Assembly: GCA_964472545.1 (NCBI GenBank)
Contig: CAYYNP010000031.1
Coordinates: forward strand, 1-52,378
DNA from: CAYYNP01 sp964472545
GTDB lineage: Bacteria; Planctomycetota; Planctomycetia; Pirellulales; Thermoguttaceae
Reading direction: 5' to 3'
Length of the DNA stretch: 52,378 nt
Shown: positions 42,925 through 50,488 of the stretch, one piece after another
How the letters are laid out: every line of letters starts with the position of its first letter
How positions within the stretch are numbered: the first letter of the stretch is position 1
Notes under the pieces: model-generated
What the model was told of the DNA's origin: nothing
The model's database searches: none
The model's input: the letters and a program-made list of their open reading frames with translations, nothing else
Position numbers and translations under genes: made by a program

Positions 42925-44963
42925 AGCCCCACGCCATGGCCTCCGATTCCGCTGAGAACTCCGCTGCCCCGCGATCCACGCCGGTGGGTATCGACCTGGG
43001 AACCACGATGTCGACGGTGGCCTACGTCGACGCCTCCGGGGAACTGACCGTGTTGCAGAACTCGGCCGGCGATCCGTTGACGCCCAGCGCGCTGTTCTTC
43101 ACCGATACCGAAGTCGTCATCGGGCAGGAGGCCGTGCGGCGGGGAGTTGCGGCCCCGGACAGCTACGCCGAGAGCTTCAAGCGGCAGATGGGCTACCCCC
43201 ATTTCAACCGCAAGATCCGCGACCGCAACGTTCCGCCGGAGGTCCTCAGTGCGTTTGTGCTCGAACAACTCAAAGACGACGCCGAGCGCGTCCTGGGGCC
43301 GGTTACCGACGCCGTGATCACCGTGCCGGCCTACTACGACGAACGCCGCCGCAAGGCCACTCAAGAGGCCGGCCGTCTGGCGGGCTTCAACGTGCTGGAT
43401 ATCATCAACGAGCCCACGGCCGCCGCCGTGGCCCACGGTTATCTGGCCCAGCGCAACGCCGGCCCGGAGCAAGACTCCGCCTCCCAGCGCGTGCTGGTCT
43501 ACGATCTGGGCGGCGGCACGTTCGACGTCTCGGTGCTGCAGATCGACGGCCGTAAGTTCAGCACGCTGGCCACCGACGGCGACGTGCAACTCGGCGGCAA
43601 CGACTTCGACGAACGGCTGGTCGACTTCCTTGCCGAGCAGTTTCTCGCCCAACACGGCACCGACCCCCGCAGCGACCCGGCCGATATGCAGCGGCTGTGG
43701 AGCGTTGCCCGAGAGACCAAGCACGCGTTGACCGACGATGTGAAACACACGGCCGTCTGCACGCACGCGGGGCTCCGGATGGGGATCGAAGTCGGCCGCG
43801 AGCAGTTCGAGGAGTTGATCGAGTTGTTCATCGAACGGACGCTGAACACCTGCGGCGACGTGATCCACGACGCCAAGCTCACCTGGCAATCGATCGACCG
43901 GATCTTGCTGGTGGGCGGGTGCAGTCGGATCCCCCTGGTGGCCCGGCGGCTGCGGGAGTTGACCGGGCTGGAGCCCATGTTGCCTGAAGCCCCCGAGTTG
44001 CTGGTTGCCCGCGGTTCGGCGTTGCATGCGGCCGCCCGCGGGGCCCACGACCTGCTCGACGACGCCGTGGCGTTCGACGTGGTCAACGTCAACTCGCACA
44101 GCCTGGGCATCGCCGGCACCGACATGCAGACGCTGCAGCCGATCAACAAGGTGCTGATCCCCCGCAACACGGCGCTGCCCACCCGTGCCACGTTCAACTT
44201 TGTCACCCGCCGGCCCGACCAACGCACCGTGATGGCCAAGCTGCTGGAAGGCGAGAGCGAAAACCCGAAGTTCTGCACGACCATCGGCAAGTGCGTGGTG
44301 CGGCTCGATGCGGGGCTGCCCGAGGGGACCGAGGTCGAAGTAAGCTGCCAATACGAAGCCGACGGCACGATCGTCGTCTGGGCCCACGTGCCGATGACCC
44401 GCAGCGCCGCGAAGCTGGAGTTCCGCCGCGACGGCTTCGGGGAGCTCGAGCCGCTGGCGGTCTGGCACGGCCGGCTGACCTCGGGCAAGGAGCCGATCGC
44501 GGGGCCGGATGGCAACATGTCGGCGCCGGTTCCAGCCTCGACGATTCCGGAGTCGCCCGACGAGTCTCTGTCCGACTCGAGCGACTTGGCCGAGGTGATC
44601 CGCCGGCTAGACGAACTGCACACGGCGGTGGGTAAACTGGGCAGCCACGCCGCCGTGCCCGCCGCGGCGCTGCCGGCCCAGCGGCTGTTGCACACGACCG
44701 GCAGCGAGTTGGCCTTTGCGCAGCAGGTCCTCGGCAGCGTTCAGCGCGCACACACCAAGGCCACCGACCGCTACGAGCGGACCCAACTGGCCAGTCTCGT
44801 GGCCCAAGTGCGGTCGCATCTATCCCAGGCCCAAACGCTTTCGTCCCACGCGCAGGTCGTCTTGGGCCGCGAGTGCGTCGAACACGGTTTCTGCCCGGCG
44901 GGCGCGGAGCCCTATCTGGAGGAGATCCGCCGGCTGCAAACGCTGGCAGATTCGGCGAAGTAG
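42921..44963 (+). CDS. DnaK/Hsp70-family protein
   Basis: A 680-aa Hsp70-family protein, longer than DnaK by about 40 residues. The ATPase domain is intact by motif: GIDLGTTMSTVAYV from residue 23, VPAYYDERRRKATQEAG, INEPTAAAVAHGY, YDLGGGTFDVSVL near 194, and VGGCSRIPLVARRL near 331. The substrate-binding beta domain is visible at about 370-520. The C-terminal lid is replaced by an unrelated helical, Ser/Ala-rich tail. The ATG at 42921 overlaps the preceding stop (ATGA); a second ATG lies 15 bases on. Translational coupling to a membrane FHA pseudokinase, and the absence of grpE or dnaJ, suggest a dedicated chaperone or scaffold rather than the general DnaK. Confidence 0.88.
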   Translation: MKPHAMASDSAENSAAPRSTPVGIDLGTTMSTVAYVDASGELTVLQNSAGDPLTPSALFFTDTEVVIGQEAVRRGVAAPDSYAESFKRQMGYPHFNRKIRDRNVPPEVLSAFVLEQLKDDAERVLGPVTDAVITVPAYYDERRRKATQEAGRLAGFNVLDIINEPTAAAVAHGYLAQRNAGPEQDSASQRVLVYDLGGGTFDVSVLQIDGRKFSTLATDGDVQLGGNDFDERLVDFLAEQFLAQHGTDPRSDPADMQRLWSVARETKHALTDDVKHTAVCTHAGLRMGIEVGREQFEELIELFIERTLNTCGDVIHDAKLTWQSIDRILLVGGCSRIPLVARRLRELTGLEPMLPEAPELLVARGSALHAAARGAHDLLDDAVAFDVVNVNSHSLGIAGTDMQTLQPINKVLIPRNTALPTRATFNFVTRRPDQRTVMAKLLEGESENPKFCTTIGKCVVRLDAGLPEGTEVEVSCQYEADGTIVVWAHVPMTRSAAKLEFRRDGFGELEPLAVWHGRLTSGKEPIAGPDGNMSAPVPASTIPESPDESLSDSSDLAEVIRRLDELHTAVGKLGSHAAVPAAALPAQRLLHTTGSELAFAQQVLGSVQRAHTKATDRYERTQLASLVAQVRSHLSQAQTLSSHAQVVLGRECVEHGFCPAGAEPYLEEIRRLQTLADSAK

Positions 44964-45035
44964 CCTCGCCGGGTGCTGTTGTCGCAGAACCGCCGAAGTA
45001 AGCAATCGCCCAACCCGTCAAGAGCCGTTCGTTGT

Positions 45036-45056
45036 GACCGCATTCATGCGGTCTTT
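45036..45056 (+). terminator. Likely terminator of the pseudokinase-Hsp70 operon
   Basis: GACCGCA-TTCA-TGCGGTC (45036-45053) is a perfect stem-loop followed directly by TTT. It lies 73 bases after the Hsp70-like stop. The T-tract is short. Confidence 0.55.
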
Positions 45057-45075
45057 CGCGGAATTCTGCTGCACG

Positions 45076-45093
45076 GCCCCGATGAATCGGGGC
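45076..45093. repeat. Second hairpin in the gap after the Hsp70-like gene
   Basis: GCCCCGA-TGAA-TCGGGGC forms a perfect 7-base stem. Together with the terminator hairpin it is all I can identify in the 307-base gap 44964-45270. Confidence 0.55.
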
Positions 45094-45270
45094 ACTACGA
45101 TCGGGTTAGACGAATGCTTGCCCGCCGAATGCCGTAAGTCTTTGGCACAGACCCCCTTGCGCCTCCTTCTGCCCTAAATCTCCCCTCCGCCGCGCGCGCC
45201 GTGTTGCCGAGCGTCGTTAGGAGAAGTGATAGACCTCGACGGCTCGGCCGCTTTCCGCAGGAGCGAAACG

Positions 45271-45501
45271 ATGCGCCTCTCGACCAACTCCATACGCTGT
45301 GCCGTTTCCCGTTCGTCAGGCCGATTCCGATGCCTCTTGCGAACCATCCGCCGGTTCGCGCGTCGCGAGGACGGGATGGAGGCCCTGCAAGTGGTGATGA
45401 TCATCTCCATCGCGGCCGTCTGCCTGCTTGTCGTGAAGACCTCTTGGGGATGGATCAGCGAATGGTTCAGCCTGGCGATGGAAATCGTCATGGAGCTTTA
45501 G
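45271..45501 (+). CDS. Small pilin-like membrane peptide
   Basis: A 76-aa peptide. The ATG at 45271 has AGGAG 7 bases before it. A basic N-terminal third (RRFARRE) leads to DG, then MEALQVVMIISIAAVCLLVVKTSW, a single hydrophobic helix that starts with a Glu near its beginning. This layout resembles Flp/TadE-type prepilins, whose leader is cut after Gly before a hydrophobic helix with a conserved Glu at position +5; here the Glu is at about +2 after the Gly, so the match is imperfect. It precedes the exported hydrolase by 27 bases and is probably cotranscribed with it. It could be a pilin-like component or an unrelated small membrane protein. Confidence 0.6.
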   Translation: MRLSTNSIRCAVSRSSGRFRCLLRTIRRFARREDGMEALQVVMIISIAAVCLLVVKTSWGWISEWFSLAMEIVMEL

Positions 45502-45528
45502 CCGGAAAGCCAACAGAGGGAGCCCGAT

Positions 45529-47031
45529 ATGAACGCCACGTTACACAAACCGCTTTTCCTCCGAGCGCCGCAATGGCTCGTGATTGCCCTGCTTCTCGTT
45601 GTCGTGCTCGGCGGCTCGGCGACCTCGTTGCGGGCCGATGCCGTCGCCACTGCCCAACCCCACGGCCTCTTGGAATTGCTCGCCCGAGAGACCGCCTATC
45701 AGGTCGACTCGAACGAACGATGGCAGCAGCAAGCCGACCGGCTGGCCGAGGTCCAACAGGGGCTCGTCGACCTGGCCAATCCGGGGCTCTTCGAGTCGCT
45801 GCCCGGCCGATTGGGCAGACTGGCCGAAGCCGCCAGGATGCGCAAGCTCCAGCGGCTTCAGCAGGAACTGGCCGACTTGAACGCCTACTTCGACGACCAA
45901 CGGGCCCGACGAGACGAACTCCGCCAAGGCATCTTGCGGCGCGAGGATCCCAGCAACCAAGTTTCACAAAGTCAGGTCGACGCCTCCTTCGAGGTGCTCG
46001 ACGGCATCTCCGACGAAAAGACCGACTTCCAGGCACTGCTGCTTCAAGACACGAAAACCGGGCAGACCTACGTCGTCTTCCGCGGCACCAGCAGCATCAA
46101 AGACGCCGTGGCCGACCTCGGCGGTATCGACGCCGGGCTGCCGGACTATGAGTTGAAAATCCCCTTCGTGGGCAGCCGCGAGATCGGCGGCATCGGCGAA
46201 CAACAGTACGAAGCCGGCCGCGACGTGCTCGACGACTGGGCTCGGCAGCATCCGGGGAGTATCGTCGTCGGTCACAGCCTGGGAGCAGCCAACGCCCAAC
46301 GCTACGTGGCCGATCATCCCGACGCGGTCGACGAGGCCGTGCTGTTCAACGCCCCGGCGGTCGAACCGGGCACCGTGGCCACGTTCGAATCCAACTCGCA
46401 GCAAACCGGATCCGACGTTCCCATCACTTACCACCAGGGCCAATACGACCTGGTTTCCGACTTCGGCGGCCAGCAACACTTGCCCGGCACGGTGATGGTC
46501 CATTCCGGCGGCCACGTTGCCGACGCCGGTCTCGACTTCGCCCCGCACCGCGGCGACATGCTCCAGGCCGACTCGGGCACCGACTGCAAGGTCGTCGATT
46601 TCGACGTCTACCAACGCGACCGGCCGGCCAACGATCGCCTCTCCAACGACAAGCTTTCACAGGCCGGTGCCTACGTCGAACGGAATCTCTCCGACGAACA
46701 CCTGCGGCAATGGAACGACCGGCGCGATCGGATCAACACCGGAATCGACAGGTTCAACCGGATCACCGAGGCCCTACGCCGCAGCATCAGCCTCCCGTTC
46801 GTGCGTCCGCCGCGGCGGGAGATCGGCCACGTGCCCGAGTTCGACCCCAACAATCTGGTCGTCTATCCACCGGCCGGACCTGACGGAACCTGTGGCGTGA
46901 CGGACGACTGGCCGGGCGAATTGCCGACACACGTTCCCACGACCGCTTCGCAACCCGACGGCGACGGTGGCCGGCCACAAATCCACATCGATCGGCCACC
47001 GGGGTGGTTCGCGCGGCTGACGGCCAACTGA
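45529..47031 (+). CDS. Exported class-3-lipase-like alpha/beta hydrolase with C-terminal RPPGWF motif
   Basis: A 500-aa protein with a signal peptide (PQWLVIALLLVVVLGGSATSL, cut probably after ADA). Residues about 50-140 are helical and partly coiled-coil (RMRKLQRLQQELADLNAYFD). The hydrolase core follows: VVFRGTSS, the oxyanion region of class 3 lipases, the nucleophile elbow GHSLGAANAQ with Ser250, and HSGGHVADAG near 325 with a candidate His. It probably cleaves lipid or other esters outside the cytoplasm. Residues about 482-494 carry RP-x-I-x3-RPPGWF, found also in the toxin-like protein at 48291. A phospholipase effector is plausible but unproven. GGGAG precedes the ATG. Confidence 0.8.
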   Translation: MNATLHKPLFLRAPQWLVIALLLVVVLGGSATSLRADAVATAQPHGLLELLARETAYQVDSNERWQQQADRLAEVQQGLVDLANPGLFESLPGRLGRLAEAARMRKLQRLQQELADLNAYFDDQRARRDELRQGILRREDPSNQVSQSQVDASFEVLDGISDEKTDFQALLLQDTKTGQTYVVFRGTSSIKDAVADLGGIDAGLPDYELKIPFVGSREIGGIGEQQYEAGRDVLDDWARQHPGSIVVGHSLGAANAQRYVADHPDAVDEAVLFNAPAVEPGTVATFESNSQQTGSDVPITYHQGQYDLVSDFGGQQHLPGTVMVHSGGHVADAGLDFAPHRGDMLQADSGTDCKVVDFDVYQRDRPANDRLSNDKLSQAGAYVERNLSDEHLRQWNDRRDRINTGIDRFNRITEALRRSISLPFVRPPRREIGHVPEFDPNNLVVYPPAGPDGTCGVTDDWPGELPTHVPTTASQPDGDGGRPQIHIDRPPGWFARLTAN

Positions 47032-47098
47032 GCGGCAAACCAACACCTACGCAATCCAACCATCATTGCAGGAGACCGCCGCTGCGGCGGAGAAACCG

Positions 47099-47824
47099 AT
47101 GAACAAACACGTGAATATCCGAGGCGTCGAGATCCCCTGGTATTTCATCGTCGGCGTCGCCGTGCTGACGATTGCCGTAGCCGTCAAGCTGGTCGCAGCC
47201 CTGTGGCAGCCGCAGCACATGTGCACCCTACCTCCGTTCGAAGGTCCAATGAACGAGGATTCCTCTGGGAAGGCTATCCCAGCGATGAAGACGGCTTCCG
47301 CCTCGCGACCGGCCGACACCGCACCGAACGCGGCACCCGGGTCGTCGGACACATCCCGGCCTCCCGAGGAAACTGCCGCCGAGCAGAATGCGGGCCGAGT
47401 CGTCGACGAGACGCTGCCTTCCGGCGTTCGCGTACGGCAACAGATTATAGAGGCCGACACGGGAGAACGCGTCAGCCACGGTGAATACCACTCCTGGTAC
47501 CCCAACGGCAGCCGTCGTTCGCAAGGCGAACACTGCGACGGCCGGCGCGAAGGCCGCTGGACGTTCTGGGACGAAAGCAGGCGGCTGTTGAGCCACCAGA
47601 CGTACGTCGGCGGCCTGCCGCACGGCCCGTTCGCGGTCTACCATCCCGGCGGCGAGAAAGCCCGCGCGGGCCAGCTTTCCCGCGGCATGAAACACGGCCC
47701 GTGGACCTACTGGGACCCGCAGGGCCGCGAGATCCGGCAAGAACAATACGACCGCGGCACGCCCGTCGGACAGTGGGTACACCGCGACGCAGACGGCGAG
47801 ACGTGGGCCGTCGTACAGCGATAG
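47099..47824 (+). CDS. Membrane-anchored YwqK-like (MORN_2 repeat) protein
   Basis: A 241-aa protein. The ATG at 47099 has GGAG 7 bases upstream. One membrane helix (WYFIVGVAVLTIAVAVKLVAAL, about 14-35) is followed by a low-complexity linker. Residues about 125-235 hold MORN_2 repeats of the kind used in YwqK-family antitoxins: GEYHSWYPNGSRRSQGEH, GRREGRWTFWDE, LPHGPFAVYHPGGEKARAGQ and MKHGPWTYWDPQGREIRQEQ. In Bacillus YwqK protects against a secreted deaminase toxin, but the repeat is also found in proteins with no such role. The location, between an exported hydrolase and a toxin-like protein, suits an immunity or anchoring function. The membrane anchor is unusual for a YwqK protein. Confidence 0.75.
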   Translation: MNKHVNIRGVEIPWYFIVGVAVLTIAVAVKLVAALWQPQHMCTLPPFEGPMNEDSSGKAIPAMKTASASRPADTAPNAAPGSSDTSRPPEETAAEQNAGRVVDETLPSGVRVRQQIIEADTGERVSHGEYHSWYPNGSRRSQGEHCDGRREGRWTFWDESRRLLSHQTYVGGLPHGPFAVYHPGGEKARAGQLSRGMKHGPWTYWDPQGREIRQEQYDRGTPVGQWVHRDADGETWAVVQR

Positions 47825-47835
47825 GGCGAGAATAG

Positions 47836-47882
47836 GCGTCTCGCTGTGGCGAGACGCACCGACATCTCGCCGCAGCGAGATG
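47836..47882. repeat. Tandem hairpins, family A copies 2 and 3
   Basis: GCGTCTCGC-TGTG-GCGAGACGC (47836-47857) and CATCTCGC-CGCA-GCGAGATG (47863-47882) are adjacent perfect stem-loops. They share stem sequence and flanks with the hairpin at 32838. Confidence 0.7.
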
Positions 47883-47964
47883 ACGACTATCGTCGCCGGC
47901 AAAAATCCAACCCGGCATACGGTTCGCCTTTCAAACTCCTCTCGGCGAGGCGCGTGCAGCCACC

Positions 47965-48001
47965 GGGATCCGCCGGTGTCGTTCGCGGCCCGGCGGATCC
48001 C
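47965..48001. repeat. 12-base inverted repeat around GGATCCGCCGG
   Basis: Arms 47965-47976 and 47990-48001 are perfectly complementary around a 13-base loop, with partial continuation of CACC/GGTG outside. It is part of the palindrome cluster filling 47825-48290. Confidence 0.6.
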
Positions 48002-48045
48002 ACGGTGGTGCTACGACAACCACGCGGCACTTGGTCTTCGCAGAT

Positions 48046-48142
48046 GGGTGGCTGGGGCAAAGCGCAGCGGTGCCCCAGGTTGTCGGCGCTGCCATGATGG
48101 CGTGACTTACTGGGGCACCGCTGCGCTTTGCCCCAGCCACCC
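48046..48142. repeat. Perfect 33-base inverted repeat
   Basis: Arms 48046-48078 and 48110-48142 are exactly complementary over 33 bases around a 31-base loop. The arm contains GGCTGGGGCAAAGCGCAGCG, a motif I associate with interspersed repeats in planctomycete genomes. The 466-base gap 47825-48290 otherwise holds only the neighbouring palindromes and the upstream region of the toxin-like gene. Confidence 0.8.
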
Positions 48143-48290
48143 CACGCTCCAATAGACATAGGAAACTGACCTGTTCGGCTCGATGACACCGCAAATCAAA
48201 ATCTTGCACTTAGTTGCGTGCGCCGAACGAAGCAACGTCGTTGAACCTAATGGACGCCAACCGACCACGTTTTCCAAAAGGAGCCGAACG

Positions 48291-50093
48291 ATGGATGACC
48301 GGAACCCCTTGCAACTCGTTGCCCGATGTCTTGCGGTGGTCGCGCTGGCGGCCATGGCGCTGGTCGGCCTTGCGCACGCAGACGACGCGCTGACGCAGGC
48401 CGTCGTGACCTCGGGGGGATTTGCCCCGGGCCAAACGCCTGCCGGCGCAGGCACGGCCGACTTTGAGTACGCACGGCAAGGCGAGCCGAGCGACACGACG
48501 ATCCTCTGGGGTGGCCTATCCGACGAAGGCCGCGCCGTCTGGCAATTCGGCCAAGACTACGACGCCAACGGCACGTCGACGATCGGCCAAAACCCGGACC
48601 TCAGCGGCACCGATCATCTGGTGATCAACGCCCACGGCACCGGCGAGAGAAACGGCGAACTGGTCATCTGGTTTAAGGACCCGCAGGGCAACCGGCAGTA
48701 CTACACGGCCGACGAACTGGCCGACAAAGTCCGGGACGATTTCGGCTTTGACGGATCGCAGATCAGCCTGGCCGTTTGCAACGGCGGGACGGTCTACGGC
48801 GACAGTTCGTTCGCCAACGAGCTGGCCGACGCCACCGGCACGTCGGTGATTGGCTATCCGCACAACGTCGCCAACCGCGATCCGCTGTTGAGCGATCATC
48901 CGGTCAGCGAACAGGTGACCGTTCTCGGTGCGCCGATCGTTCGCATCCCTGCTTCGCCGCGGGTTTACGAACCCGGCGGCGACGCGGCCGGTGTGCCGTT
49001 GGGCGACTCCGAGTCGGGCCCCGGCGGCAGCAACTCCGGCAGCAGTTCCGGCGGCAGTAGCAGCAGCGACGGGTCAAACGGCGGCGGCTCAGGCGGCAGC
49101 GAAGGCTCCAACAGCAGCGAAGGGCCGGCCAACGGCGGCAACTCCAGCGAGTCTCCCGGATCCGGCAACGCCGACAGCGGCAGCAGCAGCGGGAGCAGTA
49201 GCGGGAGTTCCTCCTCGCGCCCGTCGATCTACGTCTATCGTCCGCCCGGCTGGTTCTCCGACGAAGTGGCTTCCCCGCCACCCGACCTGCCGCCCGGCGA
49301 AGATAATCCGCTGCCATCCGGCGACGACAACCCGCTGCCGGACGGCGAAGACAACCCGTTGTCTGACGGCGAAAACGCCAATGGCGAAGAGGCGCCGCGG
49401 AGCACGTTTTGGACACGGCTGGGCGGCGGGATCCAAGTCGTCGGCGGGGTGATCCAGACCATCGGCGGCGTCTCCTTCGCCGTGGTCACGGCCGAAACCG
49501 GCGTCGGGGCCGTAGCCGGGTGCCTGGTGGCCGCCAAAGGCCTCGACAATCTCCAAGCCGGCCTGCAAACGCTCTTCTCCGGCGAGCACGTCAACACGCT
49601 CACGCACCAGGCCGTCCGCAACGTCACCGGCAGCGAGACGGCCGCCGTCTTCGTCGACATCGGCAGCGATTTCGCCACCGCCGGCGTCGTCGGACGGGGC
49701 CTCAACTCGGCGGCCCAGCAGATCACCACCCGGGCGGCCAACGGCACGCTGACGATTCCCGCTCGCCTGGTGCAGAACCCGATGTTCCGAAACGCCCTGC
49801 AGCCGTACAAGGGCGGGAAGTTCACCAACGCCGGGCGGGCGCTGACCAAACACCCGAACATCGTCGGTGCCGACAGCGCACAGGAGCTGGCCAAGCTCTT
49901 TGGCAACCAGTCTGGCATCAACAAAGCAGCCGCCGACGCATTGAAGCATATCATGAGAAATGGTATCAAGACCGCCAAAGATACCAAGGCTTACGGCCGG
50001 GTCGTCGAGTTCAAGCTCCCCAATGGCCTGGGAGCCCGCTTCTGCGAGGCGACAAGCCGGTTCATCGGATTCTTGGGACGAGGTGTCAAATGA
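48291..50093 (+). CDS. Exported polymorphic-toxin-like protein with clan-CD-like domain
   Basis: A 600-aa protein. AAAAGGAG lies 8 bases before the ATG at 48291. A signal peptide (CLAVVALAAMALVGLAHA) is followed by a domain (about 60-215) with INAHGTG (His115) and LAVCNGG (Cys163), the His/Cys spacing and surroundings of clan CD / CHAT-like cysteine peptidases. Then come a Ser/Gly-rich linker (about 243-312), the motif RPSIYVYRPPGWF (310-322), four acidic DNPL repeats (about 335-365), a glycine-rich hydrophobic pre-toxin-like region (about 378-430), and a compact basic C-terminal domain (about 508-600) with KFTNAGRALTKHP and GLGARFCEATSRFIGFLGRG. This order is typical of polymorphic toxins. 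The toxic activity is not recognised. The stop overlaps the next gene (ATGA). Confidence 0.75.
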   Translation: MDDRNPLQLVARCLAVVALAAMALVGLAHADDALTQAVVTSGGFAPGQTPAGAGTADFEYARQGEPSDTTILWGGLSDEGRAVWQFGQDYDANGTSTIGQNPDLSGTDHLVINAHGTGERNGELVIWFKDPQGNRQYYTADELADKVRDDFGFDGSQISLAVCNGGTVYGDSSFANELADATGTSVIGYPHNVANRDPLLSDHPVSEQVTVLGAPIVRIPASPRVYEPGGDAAGVPLGDSESGPGGSNSGSSSGGSSSSDGSNGGGSGGSEGSNSSEGPANGGNSSESPGSGNADSGSSSGSSSGSSSSRPSIYVYRPPGWFSDEVASPPPDLPPGEDNPLPSGDDNPLPDGEDNPLSDGENANGEEAPRSTFWTRLGGGIQVVGGVIQTIGGVSFAVVTAETGVGAVAGCLVAAKGLDNLQAGLQTLFSGEHVNTLTHQAVRNVTGSETAAVFVDIGSDFATAGVVGRGLNSAAQQITTRAANGTLTIPARLVQNPMFRNALQPYKGGKFTNAGRALTKHPNIVGADSAQELAKLFGNQSGINKAAADALKHIMRNGIKTAKDTKAYGRVVEFKLPNGLGARFCEATSRFIGFLGRGVK

Positions 50094-50353
50094 ACCCCCA
50101 CACGCGGACAATTCGGAAAGTCGAGTTCCAGGTGCTCTCACCTCCCGAGGGAACCGGCTCGGTCCTGGAGTTCCTTGACGAGAACGACGACGCCTTCTTG
50201 GAGATCAACATCGACGCCGACGGCAATCGCAATCTCTTGCTTTATGCGAGCAAGGAACACGTGTCGATACCTTTGGAAGAAATCCGCCGAGGCATCGCCC
50301 TTGCCGAAAAGCGGGTCACGCGCATCGACCCCGACGACCTGTTCGACAGTTGA
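50090..50353 (+). CDS. Putative immunity protein
   Basis: An 87-aa acidic protein (MNPHTRTIRKVEFQVLSPPEG...), start ATG at 50090 inside the preceding stop (ATGA). It has no signal peptide or membrane helix, so it would act in the cytoplasm. Alternating strands (FLEINIDADGNRNLLLYA) and a C-terminal helix (LEEIRRGIALAEKR) suggest a small alpha/beta fold, common among immunity proteins. I recognise no named family. The function is inferred from translational coupling to a toxin-like gene, small size and negative charge opposite a basic toxin domain. Confidence 0.65.
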   Translation: MNPHTRTIRKVEFQVLSPPEGTGSVLEFLDENDDAFLEINIDADGNRNLLLYASKEHVSIPLEEIRRGIALAEKRVTRIDPDDLFDS

Positions 50354-50379
50354 CGGCACGCTCGAGCGTCTGAAACGGC

Positions 50380-50430
50380 GGGTGCCATGGCCCACGCTTG
50401 CCATTGACAGACGAGCGTGGGCATGGCACG
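50380..50430. repeat. Family B hairpin copy 1 (GCCATGGCCCACGC)
   Basis: GGTGCCATGGCCCACGCTTG (50381-50400) faces AGCGTGGGCATGGCAC (50414-50429) with one inserted base. The left arm recurs exactly at 51048-51068. Confidence 0.7.
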
Positions 50431-50488
50431 GCAGGGATCAGATGGCTTCCAATCCTGCCATCGTGCCGGCGATGATTGCCCCCAAATT

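Noticed and set aside
48046..48142. Intrinsic terminator
   Set aside because: Arms of 33 bases and no T-tract on either strand do not fit a rho-independent terminator.
47825..48290. CRISPR array in the repeat-rich gap
   Set aside because: The repeats are individual inverted repeats of different sequence, not direct repeats with even spacers.
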